A DNA stretch of 64,000 nt from Actinoplanes nipponensis (GTDB taxonomy: Bacteria; Actinomycetota; Actinomycetes; Mycobacteriales; Micromonosporaceae). How positions within the stretch are numbered: position 1 is the first letter of the stretch; each line of letters starts with the position of its first letter. Location of the stretch: assembly GCF_016862275.1 (NCBI RefSeq), contig NZ_BOMQ01000017.1:1-64000 (forward strand). Reading direction: 5' to 3'. The translations under genes were made by a program, and so were the position numbers. Under the pieces are notes generated by a model. The model saw nothing but the letters and a program-made list of their open reading frames with translations, was not told the DNA's origin and ran no database searches. This document shows positions 52,635 through 61,909 of the stretch, one piece after another.

Positions 52635-52648
52635 GGGAAGCGCTTCCC
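52635..52648. promoter_or_regulatory. Second palindrome GGGAAGCGCTTCCC upstream of GH16
   Basis: Perfect 14-bp palindrome around AGCGCT, just upstream of the GH16 -35. Its centre lies about 67 bases from that of the downstream operator. It may be an auxiliary site for looping or the target of another LacI-type protein. Confidence 0.6.
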
Positions 52649-52745
52649 CGCAACGTCCCGCCGGGCCGCGGCGGGATCGATGCAGGTGAACGGCCCGCAC
52701 GGTGCTCACCGGGGGCCGGCCACACCGGAGTTGCGGAACCTGGGG

Positions 52746-54071
52746 TCAGTCGGTGGCCGGCGCCACGCGGCGGTGCGGCCGCGGCATCGACGTCACGACC
52801 CAGAACGTCAGCGCGCCGACGCCGAGCACCGCGATCAACGCGCTGACCGCCCGGTCGATCGCCTGGGCGGTGACCACCAGCGGCAGGACCTTCACCGCCG
52901 CCGCGCCGCCCAGCGCCCGGACCGACGCGCTGTAGGCCAGGGCCGTGGTGACGCCGTCCCGCGGCGCCTCGCCCGCGACCAGCGCGTCCATGTCACCCTC
53001 GAACGCGGTCTGGCTCATCCCGGCCAGGAACTGGGCGATGAGCACGCTGACCGCGTGCAGCGGCGCGCCGATCCAGCCGACCAGCATGGCCAGTCCCCAC
53101 AGCGACCAGCGCAGCACGGCGGGCAGCCGCATGGTGCCGATCGCCTCGACCGCCACCGTGGCCAGCAGGCAGCCCAGGCTGAACGCCACGGCGACGCCGG
53201 CCACCCAGGCGCGGCCGTGCAGCTCGTCGGTGAGGGGCACCGCGAGCAGGGTCGGGCCCGACGCGAGCAGCATGATGCCGCCGCCCGCGACCAGCAGCCG
53301 GGGGGACACCAGCGGGCGCCGGGCCGTTCGGCGGCCGGGATCGCGGCGGTGTCCGGCGCGCACCCGCCGGGCCGCCGGGTGGCCGACGGCGTACCCCAGG
53401 ATCCGGGCCGGCATGGTCCCGCGGGCCGCGCCCAGCGGGGTCATCCGGGCCCGGCGGGAGCTGATGATCGTGGGGATCAGCGCGCCCGCGTACGCGACGA
53501 AGACGGCCCCCAGCACCCAGCCGGTCGGGTGGCCCGCCGGGCCCACGGGCAGCAGCGCGGCCAGCCCGGTCCCGGCGGCCTCGATCGCCGCGATGGCCAG
53601 GGCGTACCGCGTCATCGACCGCGGCCGGGCGTCGACCGCCGCCACCTCGGCCCGCATCGCCGCGAAGCCCACCCAGGCCGCCACATGCATCGCCGTGACG
53701 GTCAGCGCGATCAGCCAGGGCGGCAGCCCGGCGATGAGCCCGGCGAGCGCGCCGACGCGCAGCAGGATCTCCGTGCCGGCGGCGCCGCGCAGCAGCGTAC
53801 GGCCGGCGTAGCGGCGGGAGAGCCGGCCGGTGACCGGCGCGGACAGCACGACGCCGAGCAGCATCGCCGCGTTGTAGAGGGCGGCCTCGGCCAGCCCGCC
53901 GTGGGCGACGGCCAGCAGCACGAGGATCGTCCAGCCCAGGGCCATGCCGAACGAGTCGGCCACCCCCGCGACCACGAGCTCGCGCAGCCGGCCGGCGCGG
54001 CGCAGGCCGACCGGTCCGACGCCGCGGTGCCCGCCGCCCCTCGGCGCCCGCCGCGGCCGGTCAGCGACCAC
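52746..54071 (-). CDS. MFS transporter
   Basis: 441 residues with about 11-12 hydrophobic helices and the major-facilitator layout: two halves joined by a basic central loop (about 220-250: HPAARRVRAGHRRDPGRRTARR). The first-loop motif after helix 2 is APVTGRLSRRYAGR, similar to the MFS G-x3-D-R-x-GRR signature. The substrate is unknown. The GTG start lies within the last codons of the PLP decarboxylase gene (11-base overlap), so the two are translationally linked. It may export the decarboxylase product, but that is inference. Confidence 0.82.
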   Translation of the reverse strand: MVADRPRRAPRGGGHRGVGPVGLRRAGRLRELVVAGVADSFGMALGWTILVLLAVAHGGLAEAALYNAAMLLGVVLSAPVTGRLSRRYAGRTLLRGAAGTEILLRVGALAGLIAGLPPWLIALTVTAMHVAAWVGFAAMRAEVAAVDARPRSMTRYALAIAAIEAAGTGLAALLPVGPAGHPTGWVLGAVFVAYAGALIPTIISSRRARMTPLGAARGTMPARILGYAVGHPAARRVRAGHRRDPGRRTARRPLVSPRLLVAGGGIMLLASGPTLLAVPLTDELHGRAWVAGVAVAFSLGCLLATVAVEAIGTMRLPAVLRWSLWGLAMLVGWIGAPLHAVSVLIAQFLAGMSQTAFEGDMDALVAGEAPRDGVTTALAYSASVRALGGAAAVKVLPLVVTAQAIDRAVSALIAVLGVGALTFWVVTSMPRPHRRVAPATD

Positions 54072-55311
54072 CGCGGGATCCGGCCCGGACCAGCTCCTGC
54101 GTCAGGTCCCGGGCGTCCGCGCCGCCCGCCCGGCCGCCGACGAAGAGCGGCGTGGGCGGGGCGAAGCCGTTGAAGGCGGACGCGTAGCTGAGGGTGTAGG
54201 CGCCCGCCGAGCCGATGTAGACGACGTCGCCCACGTCGATGCCGGCCGGCAGCGCGACGCCGGAGAACATCGTGTCGGAGCTGTCGCAGCTGGGCCCGGT
54301 GACGGTGAACGGCAGCGTGGCGACCTCGCCGTGCCCGGGCACCGACGACCACAGCGGATAGTCCCAGCCGGTCGGCACCTGGATCGTCTCCATCATGCCG
54401 TTGTAGGCGCCGACCTCGACGAACAGCCAGTGCTCGCCGGCGCGGACCTCCCGGCCGATCACCGCGACGGCCATGACCGCGGCCTCGGCGACCAGGTACC
54501 GGCCCGGCTCGGCGGCGATCAGGCCCGGCCGGTACGGCAGCAGCTCGGCCAGCGCCGGCAGCACCATCGCGCCGATCTCCGCGATCGACGGCACGTCCGC
54601 CAGGTACCGGGCCGGGAAGCCGCCGCCCAGGTCGAGCAGCTCGAGCCGGATGCCTTCGGCCAACAGCCCGGCCATGATCGACCCGGCCGTGCCGATGGCG
54701 TGCCGCCACGCGCCCGCGGTGGCGCACTGCGAGCCCACGTGGAAGGTGATCCCGTACGGCCGCAGCCCCAGCCGCCGGGCCAGCGTCAGCAGGTCGTGCG
54801 CCTCGGCGGCCTCGGCCCCGAACTTGCGCGACAGCGGGAAGGAGCTGGCGGTGTCGTCGACCAGCAGCCGCAGGTAGACCGCGCTGCCCGGGGCGTTCGC
54901 GGCGATCTTGCGCAGCTCGTTGGCGGAGTCGAAGCTGAACCGCCACAGCCCGGCGGCGTGCGCGGCGGCGATGTGCGCCGGCGGCTTGACCGGGTTGCTG
55001 TAGAGCACCGCGGCCGGGTCCACGCCGAGGCGTTCGAGCATCCGCAGCTCACCCAGGGAGGCGACCTCGAAGCCGGCGCCGTGGTCGCGCAGGGTCGCCA
55101 GGATCTCCGGCGCCGGGTTGCACTTCATGGCGTAGAACGGCCGCACGCCCGGCAGCGCCGCGGTGAACCCGGCCAGCCGGTCGACGACCGTGTCCAGGTC
55201 GGTGACCAGGTACGGGGTGGGCAGGTCGATGACCTCGAGGCAGTCCGGGGCCAGCGCGGCGGGCCACGGGGCGGGCAACGCCGGGCGGGCGCCGGTGAGG
55301 GCGGCGGTCAT
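54061..55311 (-). CDS. Fold-type III PLP decarboxylase (ornithine/diaminopimelate type)
   Basis: 416 residues. PLP binds K63 in FYAMKCNP; HVGSQ near residue 190, the phosphate loop LLDLGGGFP and EPGRYLVAEAA follow. C342 in GPSCDSSDTMF, with the adjacent acidic residues, resembles the ornithine decarboxylase active site (CDxxD) more than diaminopimelate decarboxylase (CESxD), so ornithine or lysine is the more likely substrate, giving a diamine. No signal peptide. It is followed by an overlapping MFS gene. Confidence 0.9.
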   Translation of the reverse strand: MTAALTGARPALPAPWPAALAPDCLEVIDLPTPYLVTDLDTVVDRLAGFTAALPGVRPFYAMKCNPAPEILATLRDHGAGFEVASLGELRMLERLGVDPAAVLYSNPVKPPAHIAAAHAAGLWRFSFDSANELRKIAANAPGSAVYLRLLVDDTASSFPLSRKFGAEAAEAHDLLTLARRLGLRPYGITFHVGSQCATAGAWRHAIGTAGSIMAGLLAEGIRLELLDLGGGFPARYLADVPSIAEIGAMVLPALAELLPYRPGLIAAEPGRYLVAEAAVMAVAVIGREVRAGEHWLFVEVGAYNGMMETIQVPTGWDYPLWSSVPGHGEVATLPFTVTGPSCDSSDTMFSGVALPAGIDVGDVVYIGSAGAYTLSYASAFNGFAPPTPLFVGGRAGGADARDLTQELVRAGSRGGR

Positions 55312-55343
55312 GCGGACTCCTGCAACTGTCGGGGGAGGGGAAC

Positions 55344-58118
55344 TCAGGCGGTGGACTGCTGCGCCCCGGCGCCTTCGAGCAGCAGGCGGCCGGCCTCGCC
55401 GGCGGGCACCGGGCGGGAGAAGTAGAAGCCCTGGGCGAACGTGCAGCCCATCGCCCGCAACGCGGCGAGTTGGCCGTACTCCTCGATGCCCTCGGCGACC
55501 GTGGACATCCCGAGGCTCTGCCCGAGCTGGACGATGGTGTTGGCCAGCGCGGTGTCGTCGGTCTGCTCGCCGAGCCGCTCCACGAACGAGCGGTCGATCT
55601 TGAGGGTGTCCACCGGGAACCGGCGCAGGTAGGCCAGCGAGGAGTAGCCGGTGCCGAAGTCGTCGATGGCCAGCGTCACGCCGAGGGCCTTGAGCCGGAC
55701 CAGCTGGGCCAGGTTCTCCTCGGTGTCGGTCATCAGCACGCTCTCGGTCATCTCGAGGCAGAGCTGGTCGGCCGGCATGCCGGTGCGGGTCAGCACCTCG
55801 CGGACGACGGTCGGCAGGTCGCTGCGGTCGAACTGGCGGACCGAGACGTTGACGGCCATCTTGACCGGCCGCCGGCCGTCGCGCGCCGCCCACTCCATGG
55901 CCTGCCGGCAGGCCTCCTCCAGCACCCAGCGGCCCAGCGGCACGATCAGGCCGGTGGCCTCGGCGATCGGGATGAAGTCGAGCGGGCTGATCAGCCCGCG
56001 GACCGGGTGCTGCCAGCGCACCAGGGCCTCGAAGCCGACGACCCGGCTGTCGGTCATGTCGATGGTGGGCTGGTAGTGCAGCCGCAGCTCGCCGCGGTCC
56101 AGCGCCAGGCGCAGGTCGGCCTCGAGCTCCAGGCGCTCCACCAGGCCGGCCAGCATCTGCGGGTCGTAGCTGGCGAAGCCGCTGCCGCCGGCGCCCTTGG
56201 CCCGGTACATGGCCAGGTCGGCGTTGCGCATGAGCTGCTCGGCGTCGTCGGCGTCGGTGTCGCCGGCGTCGAGCGCGGCGTACGTGGCCAGCCCGACGCT
56301 GCCCCGCACGTGCAGGTCGCGGGTGTCGATCCGGAACGGCTCGTGCAGCCCGTCGACGATGCGCTGGGCCACCAGCTCGGCCTCGCCCGCGCCCAGCGCC
56401 GAGCGGATCAGCACGGCGAACTCGTCGCCGCCGAACCGCGCCACCATGTCGCCCTCGCGCACCGAGGCGGTCAGCCGGTCGGCCACCCGGACCAGCAGCT
56501 GGTCGCCGGCCAGGTGTCCGAGGCTGTCGTTGACCTCCTTGAAGCCGTCCAGGTCGAGGAAGAGCACGGCCACGTCGTCGTCCGCGCCGCGCGCCTCCAG
56601 CGCCTCGGCCACCTTCTCGCGGAACAGGGCCCGGTTGGCCAGCTGGGTCAGGGCGTCGTGGTACGCCTCGTGCACCAGCTGCTCCTGCAGCTCCTTGCGC
56701 TCGCTGATGTCGCGGGTGTTGAGCACCAGGCCGCCGACGTTGGGGTCGTCGAGCAGGTTGGTCACGGTGATCTCGGCCTGGCGCGCCCGCCCGTCGAGGT
56801 GGGGCAGGGTGAGCTCCAGCACGGTGGTGGCGTACGGCCGGCCGCTCACCGAACGCAGCGCGTCCAGCAACCGCGTGGCCGAGTCGGAGGTGAACCACTG
56901 CGTGACGGTCCGCCCGGTGAGCATGGCCGGGGTGTAGCCGAAGACCCGCTGCACCGACTCGCTCTGGTAGATCACCACGGCGTCGACGCCCACCACGGTC
57001 ACCACGTCGGAGCTGTGCTGGACCAGCGCGTGGAAGCGCTGCTCGCTGGCGTACAGCTCGGCGGTGCGGTCGGCGACGCGGGCCTCCAGGTTGCGGGTCA
57101 GGTTGCGGTTCTCCAGCAGGGTGAGCAGCTGACGGCCGACGATCAGCAGGATCAGGGCCGAGCGGGTGTAGGCGACCAGGTCGGAGGAGAGCCCGGTGCG
57201 GGCGAACCAGACGACGCTGGTGACCAGCGAGGCGAGCACGGCCACGTACGGCAGCAGCACCCCGAACGGCTGACCGCCGTCGCCGTCCACGCTCGGCGCC
57301 GGGCGCTCGGTGGCGCCGCGGGCCGGGACCGGCTTGGTGGCGGCCAGCATGATCAGCGAGAAGCCCGCGAACCAGCCGACGTCGGTGCCCCGGCCGGAGG
57401 TGTACGCGCCGGTCAGGTTGAGGTAGGCGTACGCGATGTCGGAGGCCGCGAAGGCCACGATGCCGGCGCCGACCAGGGCGAGGTGGCTGAAGGTGCGGCC
57501 GCGGCGGCCCTGCATCGCCAGCATGTAGACCACGATCGTCACCATGACGACGTCGCCGAGCGGGTAGGCGAGGCTCACGTAGAGGGTGAGCGTGCTGTCG
57601 CCGCCCGACGCGAGCAGCGGTTCGATCACCAGGAACCAGGCGATCAGCACCAGCGAGGCGGCGACCATGAGGCCGTCCAGCACGCTGCGGACCCGGTTGG
57701 CCAGCGACTGGGTGGCCACCGGCAGCACCAGCAGGCCGGCCGAGGACAGCAGGATCATGCCCAGGTAGCCGATGTCGGCCTGCGACGGCAGCGGCACCGT
57801 GCCGGTGAACGTCTCGAGCCAGATGGCGCAGGCCTGGCCGGCGCCCCAGCAGAGCACGCCGAGGCCGAGCAGGGCCCAGCCGGCCCGCCGGCGGCCGCGG
57901 AAGGCCGCGGCGCGCAGCAGGCAGGCCAGCGCCGCCGAGCCGGCGGCGGCGCAGAGGCCCAGGTTGGAGATGGCCGGCGAGGCGTCCGGCCCGCCGAGGC
58001 CGGTGACCAGCACGAGGCCGAACGCGGCGACGACGACACCGACGGCGATGCAGAGCCGGGCCCAGCGGTGGACGCCACGGGGCGTCGGCGGTGCTGTGCT
58101 GGCTGCTGTCACGGTCAT
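55344..58118 (-). CDS. Membrane PAS-GGDEF-EAL cyclic-di-GMP protein
   Basis: About 924 residues. The N-terminal third holds around nine membrane helices, followed by a short coiled linker, a PAS domain (about 350-470), GGDEF (motif at 563-567 in ARFGGDEFAVL) and EAL (motif at 697-699 in GFEALVRWQHP). Both catalytic motifs are intact, and the EAL domain keeps DDFGTGYSS, AVNVSVRQF and KIDRSFV. It can therefore both make and degrade c-di-GMP. ATG 58116-58118 abuts GGGAG; GTG 58112 has better spacing from it. It is divergent from GH92. Confidence 0.93.
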   Translation of the reverse strand: MTVTAASTAPPTPRGVHRWARLCIAVGVVVAAFGLVLVTGLGGPDASPAISNLGLCAAAGSAALACLLRAAAFRGRRRAGWALLGLGVLCWGAGQACAIWLETFTGTVPLPSQADIGYLGMILLSSAGLLVLPVATQSLANRVRSVLDGLMVAASLVLIAWFLVIEPLLASGGDSTLTLYVSLAYPLGDVVMVTIVVYMLAMQGRRGRTFSHLALVGAGIVAFAASDIAYAYLNLTGAYTSGRGTDVGWFAGFSLIMLAATKPVPARGATERPAPSVDGDGGQPFGVLLPYVAVLASLVTSVVWFARTGLSSDLVAYTRSALILLIVGRQLLTLLENRNLTRNLEARVADRTAELYASEQRFHALVQHSSDVVTVVGVDAVVIYQSESVQRVFGYTPAMLTGRTVTQWFTSDSATRLLDALRSVSGRPYATTVLELTLPHLDGRARQAEITVTNLLDDPNVGGLVLNTRDISERKELQEQLVHEAYHDALTQLANRALFREKVAEALEARGADDDVAVLFLDLDGFKEVNDSLGHLAGDQLLVRVADRLTASVREGDMVARFGGDEFAVLIRSALGAGEAELVAQRIVDGLHEPFRIDTRDLHVRGSVGLATYAALDAGDTDADDAEQLMRNADLAMYRAKGAGGSGFASYDPQMLAGLVERLELEADLRLALDRGELRLHYQPTIDMTDSRVVGFEALVRWQHPVRGLISPLDFIPIAEATGLIVPLGRWVLEEACRQAMEWAARDGRRPVKMAVNVSVRQFDRSDLPTVVREVLTRTGMPADQLCLEMTESVLMTDTEENLAQLVRLKALGVTLAIDDFGTGYSSLAYLRRFPVDTLKIDRSFVERLGEQTDDTALANTIVQLGQSLGMSTVAEGIEEYGQLAALRAMGCTFAQGFYFSRPVPAGEAGRLLLEGAGAQQSTA

Positions 58119-58242
58119 CTCCCGGCGCTCGGCCACCCCGGGCAGGGTGGTCGTACCCGCCGAGATCGGATTCCCGGATACCGACTTGAGGGGTTTCGCC
58201 GGGCCCGCGGGTGCAATCGGGGTGCCCGGCGGCCCGCATTCA

Positions 58243-58277
58243 TTGACAGACTTCGCTGGCTTGTGACAACGTTGTCA
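58243..58277 (+). promoter_or_regulatory. GH92 promoter region with perfect operator
   Basis: TTGACA (58243-58248) is followed 15 bases later by the perfect 14-bp palindrome TGACAACGTTGTCA (58264-58277), which covers the expected -10. The CG-centred shape is typical of LacI-family sites but differs from the AGCGCT sites, so another regulator is likely. Confidence 0.65.
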
Positions 58278-58311
58278 GGAATTGTTGACGTCGTTGACCG
58301 GAGGTGCCCCG

Positions 58312-61300
58312 ATGACCCGTCGGCTCCTGGCGGCCCTGCTGCTGGTCGTCTCCGCGGGCGCCGTGAGCCCCGCCCGGGCGGCGGCCGCCGCGGAGGACCC
58401 CGTCGCCCTGGTGCACCCGTTCGTCGGCACGCGGAACTTCGGCAACACCTTCCCGGGCGCGAGCGCGCCCTTCGGCATGGTGCAGGTCAGCCCGGACACC
58501 GGCGGACAGGGCGGCTACGACTACGCACAGAGCAGTATCTACGGCTTCAGCCAGACGCACCTGTCCGGCGTCGGCTGCGGCGTCGCCGGCGAACTGCCGA
58601 TGCTGCCCACCACCGGCCCGGTCGGCACCGGGGACCCGGACCAGTACCGCTCGCCGTTCTCGCACGCCGACGAGCAGGCCGAGCCGGGCTACTACCGGGT
58701 CGGCCTGACGCGCTACCAGACCACCGCCGAGCTGACCGCGACCGCCCGCACCGGCTGGCAGAAGTACACGTTCCCGGCCACCGGCGCGGCCAACGTGCTG
58801 TTCAACACCGGCCGGGCCAACCAGCCGGTGTTCGACTCGGAGATCCACGTCGTCGGCGACCGCACGGTCGAGGGCCGCGTCCGGGCCGGCAACTTCTGCG
58901 CCGGCCGGGACGACCACACCGTCTATTTCACGGCCGCCTTCGACCGCCCGTTCACCGCCACCGGCACCTGGCGCGGCTCGGCGCTCACCCCTGGCGGGCG
59001 GGACGCGGCCGGGTCCGGCGGCAACGGCGCCTGGGTCACCTTCGACGCCACCGAGGACCGCGACGTGGTGGTCAAGGTCGGGCTGTCGTACACCGGGCTG
59101 CCCGGCGCCCGGCAGAACCTGGCCGCGGAGACCGCGGGCTCGTACGACTTCGCCGCCACCCGGGCCGCCCTGCGCGCCACCTGGGCCGCCGAGCTGGACC
59201 GGATCACCGTCCGCGGCGGCCCGGCCGAGCGCCGCGGCGTCTTCGCCACCGCGCTCTACCACTCCCTGCTGCACCCGAACCTGGCCGGCGACGTCGACGG
59301 CCGGTACCTGGGCTTCGACCGCGCGGTGCACACCGCCGAGGGGTACACGCCGTACCAGAACTTCTCGCTCTGGGACACCTACCGGCCGCAGAACCAGCTG
59401 CTCGAACTGCTGGTGCCCGCGGTGGCCCGGGACGTGGCGCTGTCGGTGGTGGCGATCGGGCGCGACGGCGGGTGGCTGCCGCGCTGGGCGCTGGCCGCGA
59501 GCGAGACCAACATCATGACCGGCGACCCGGTCACCCCGTTCCTGGTCGAGGCGTGGTCGAAGGGGCTGCTGGCCGGGCACGAACGGGAGGCGTACGCGCT
59601 GCTGCGGCGCAACGCCACCGCGCGGCCGCCGGCGGGCTCGCCGTCCAACGGTCGCACCGGGCAGGACTTCTACGCCGACCGCGGGTACGTCCCGTCCGGG
59701 CTGGCGCGTGGCCAGGACTGCGCCGACCGGGGCGGGGACAACGACTGCGACCACCCGGCGTCGGCGACGCTGGAGTACGCGGCCGCCGACGCCGCCCTGG
59801 CCCTGATGGCCGAGGGGCTGGGCGAGTCGGCGGACGCGGCGCTGTTCGCGCGGCGGGGGCAGTGGTACCGCAACCTCTGGGACTCCTCGATCGGCCAGTT
59901 CCGTCCCCGCACCGTCGAGGGCACCTGGCTGACGCCGTACGACCCGGTGGCCGCGGACGAGCAGTTCCACGAGGGCGGGGCGTACCAGTACCAGTGGCTG
60001 GTGCCGCAGGACCCGGCCGGGCTGGTGCGACTGATGGGCGGCCGGGCGGCGGCCGAGCGGCGGCTGGACGCCTTCTTCGTTCACGACAAGCTGCTCACCG
60101 ACCCGGCCGGCACCGCCCGCAACGACTGGATCGCCCGGCCGTACGACTACTACGCCAAGCCCACGTACAACCCGAACAACGAGCCGGACCTGCTGGCGCC
60201 GTACCTGTACCACTGGGTGGGCGACCCGGCCAGGACCGCCACCGTCGTGCGGGCCGCGATGACCCTGTTCACCACCGGGCCCGACGGCATGACCGGCAAC
60301 GACGACCTCGGCACGATGAGCGCCTGGTACGTGTTCTCGTCGCTGGGCCTCTACCCGACCATGAGCGGCGCCGACTTCCTGGCGCTGTCCAGCCCGCAGT
60401 TCCCGTCGGCGACCGTGCGCACCGGCGGCGGCACGCTGACCATCACCGCGCCCGGCGTCTCGGACGCCAACCGCTACATCCAGCGGGTCACGCTGAACGG
60501 CGCCCCCGTGGCGAGGAACTGGCTCGCCTGGTCGGCCGTCGCCCGCGGCGGCACCCTCGCCCACACCCTGGGCAGCGAGCCGTCCGCCTGGGGCCGGTCG
60601 GCCGCCGCCGAGCCGCCGTCGGTCAACCACGCGCCGGCGGACGACCGCACCCACGTGGACGCGACGCTGCGCCCGGCGAGCGCGGCGCTGCCCGCGGGCT
60701 CGGCAACCGTGCAGCAGGCGGCCTTCCAGGTCGACGTGGTCGCCCAGGCCCCGCTGACGATCGCCCCCCGGGTCACCGCGTCGGTGCCGGCGGGCTGGAC
60801 GGCGACGGTCACCCCGCGCGGGCCGAAGCCGCTGGTGACCCGGCACCTGCCGATCGGGGCCACCGCCACGGTCACGGTCCGCGCGCCGGCCGGGACGACC
60901 GTGGGCGCGTACCCGGTCGAGGTCTCGGTGACCGCGCCCGGCGCCACGCCGGTCCAGCGGACCGCCTCGGTCACCGTGCGGGAGCCGCTGGCCTGCGCCG
61001 GGCCGCCCGGCCCGGCCTGCCCGGTCGACCTCGCCGCCGAACGCACCGTCGACGGCACGGCCACCGTCGCCGCCCCGGCGGAGGGCGACTTCGACGGCGG
61101 CGGCTGGAGCTACGACGCCGCGCTGCTGCCGGCCGCCGGCCCGGTGACCTGGGACGGCGTGCCCTACCAGGCGCCCGACCCGGCCGGCCCGGCGAAGAAC
61201 TTCGTGCCGGCCCGCGGCCAGTCGCTGCTGCTGCCGGCCGGCGACCACGCGGCGGTGAAGCTGGTCGCCACGACCCACAACGGGCCGGTCACGGCCGCGC

Positions 61301-61551
61301 TGACGATCGGGTACGCCGACGGCACATCCGCCCCGGCCACGGTGACCGTGGCGGACTGGTGCGGCCCGGCGGCCACCGGCACGACGACAGCGCTGGCGCT
61401 GCCGCACCGGATCAAGGCCGGTCAGGGTGTGGACGGACCGCCGGTCAGCCTGTTCGGGGTGAGCCTGCCGGTGGCGGCGGGGAAGCAGGTCCGCTCGATC
61501 ACCCTGCCGAACGACGCCCGGCTGCTCCTCTACGCGGTGACGCTGGCCTGA
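58312..61551 (+). CDS. Secreted GH92 alpha-mannosidase with C-terminal NEW3/NPCBM-like domains
   Basis: 1079 residues. Signal peptide to about residue 28. The GH92 two-domain core spans about 30-760: VHPFVGTRNFGNTFPGASAPFGMVQVSPDT, PYQNFSLWDTYRPQNQL, NNEPD with the general-acid Glu kept, and GNDDLGTMSAWYVFSSLGLYP with the base Asp region. A NEW3-like domain (about 800-900) and a jelly-roll domain (about 920-1079) follow. GH92 enzymes are calcium-dependent exo-alpha-mannosidases acting on mannans and N-glycans. GGAGGTG precedes the ATG. The end overlaps the VOC gene on the other strand by 22 bases. Confidence 0.95.
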   Translation: MTRRLLAALLLVVSAGAVSPARAAAAAEDPVALVHPFVGTRNFGNTFPGASAPFGMVQVSPDTGGQGGYDYAQSSIYGFSQTHLSGVGCGVAGELPMLPTTGPVGTGDPDQYRSPFSHADEQAEPGYYRVGLTRYQTTAELTATARTGWQKYTFPATGAANVLFNTGRANQPVFDSEIHVVGDRTVEGRVRAGNFCAGRDDHTVYFTAAFDRPFTATGTWRGSALTPGGRDAAGSGGNGAWVTFDATEDRDVVVKVGLSYTGLPGARQNLAAETAGSYDFAATRAALRATWAAELDRITVRGGPAERRGVFATALYHSLLHPNLAGDVDGRYLGFDRAVHTAEGYTPYQNFSLWDTYRPQNQLLELLVPAVARDVALSVVAIGRDGGWLPRWALAASETNIMTGDPVTPFLVEAWSKGLLAGHEREAYALLRRNATARPPAGSPSNGRTGQDFYADRGYVPSGLARGQDCADRGGDNDCDHPASATLEYAAADAALALMAEGLGESADAALFARRGQWYRNLWDSSIGQFRPRTVEGTWLTPYDPVAADEQFHEGGAYQYQWLVPQDPAGLVRLMGGRAAAERRLDAFFVHDKLLTDPAGTARNDWIARPYDYYAKPTYNPNNEPDLLAPYLYHWVGDPARTATVVRAAMTLFTTGPDGMTGNDDLGTMSAWYVFSSLGLYPTMSGADFLALSSPQFPSATVRTGGGTLTITAPGVSDANRYIQRVTLNGAPVARNWLAWSAVARGGTLAHTLGSEPSAWGRSAAAEPPSVNHAPADDRTHVDATLRPASAALPAGSATVQQAAFQVDVVAQAPLTIAPRVTASVPAGWTATVTPRGPKPLVTRHLPIGATATVTVRAPAGTTVGAYPVEVSVTAPGATPVQRTASVTVREPLACAGPPGPACPVDLAAERTVDGTATVAAPAEGDFDGGGWSYDAALLPAAGPVTWDGVPYQAPDPAGPAKNFVPARGQSLLLPAGDHAAVKLVATTHNGPVTAALTIGYADGTSAPATVTVADWCGPAATGTTTALALPHRIKAGQGVDGPPVSLFGVSLPVAAGKQVRSITLPNDARLLLYAVTLA

Positions 61552-61907
61552 TCCTTGTCGAGGCAGAACTCGTTGCCCTCGGGGTCGGCCAGCACGGTCA
61601 GCCCGTCGGTCTCCCCGAGCACCCGGGCGCCGAGCCCGGTCAGCCGGGCCAGCTCGGCGACCGGGTCCTCGGCGTTCAGGTCCAGGTGGACGCGGTTCTT
61701 CACGGTCTTGGGCTCGGGCACCTGGGTGAACCAGATCCGCGGCCCGCCTCCCGGACCGGGCAGCACCAGCACGGTCGGGTCCTCGTCGGGATCCGGGTCG
61801 CCGGGACCGTACGGTGCGATGCGGTGGTCGTCGAGCACCCGTACCCACCAGCGGGCCAGGGCCGGCGCGGACGCGCAGTCGACGACGATGTCCATGAGGC
61901 GGGCCAC
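61530..61907 (-). CDS. VOC (glyoxalase-like) protein
   Basis: 125 residues, a single Glyoxalase_6-type unit: MDIVVDCASAPALARWW, VPEPKTVKNRVHLDL and LTVLADPEGNEFCLD, close in motif to the two-domain VOC protein at 12758. Function is unknown. GTG 61907 is preferred, as relatives start with a short MARL-type lead; ATG 61895 is possible. It follows the PPOX gene by two bases on the same strand. Confidence 0.87.
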   Translation of the reverse strand: MARLMDIVVDCASAPALARWWVRVLDDHRIAPYGPGDPDPDEDPTVLVLPGPGGGPRIWFTQVPEPKTVKNRVHLDLNAEDPVAELARLTGLGARVLGETDGLTVLADPEGNEFCLDKDQASVTA

Positions 61908-61909
61908 GG

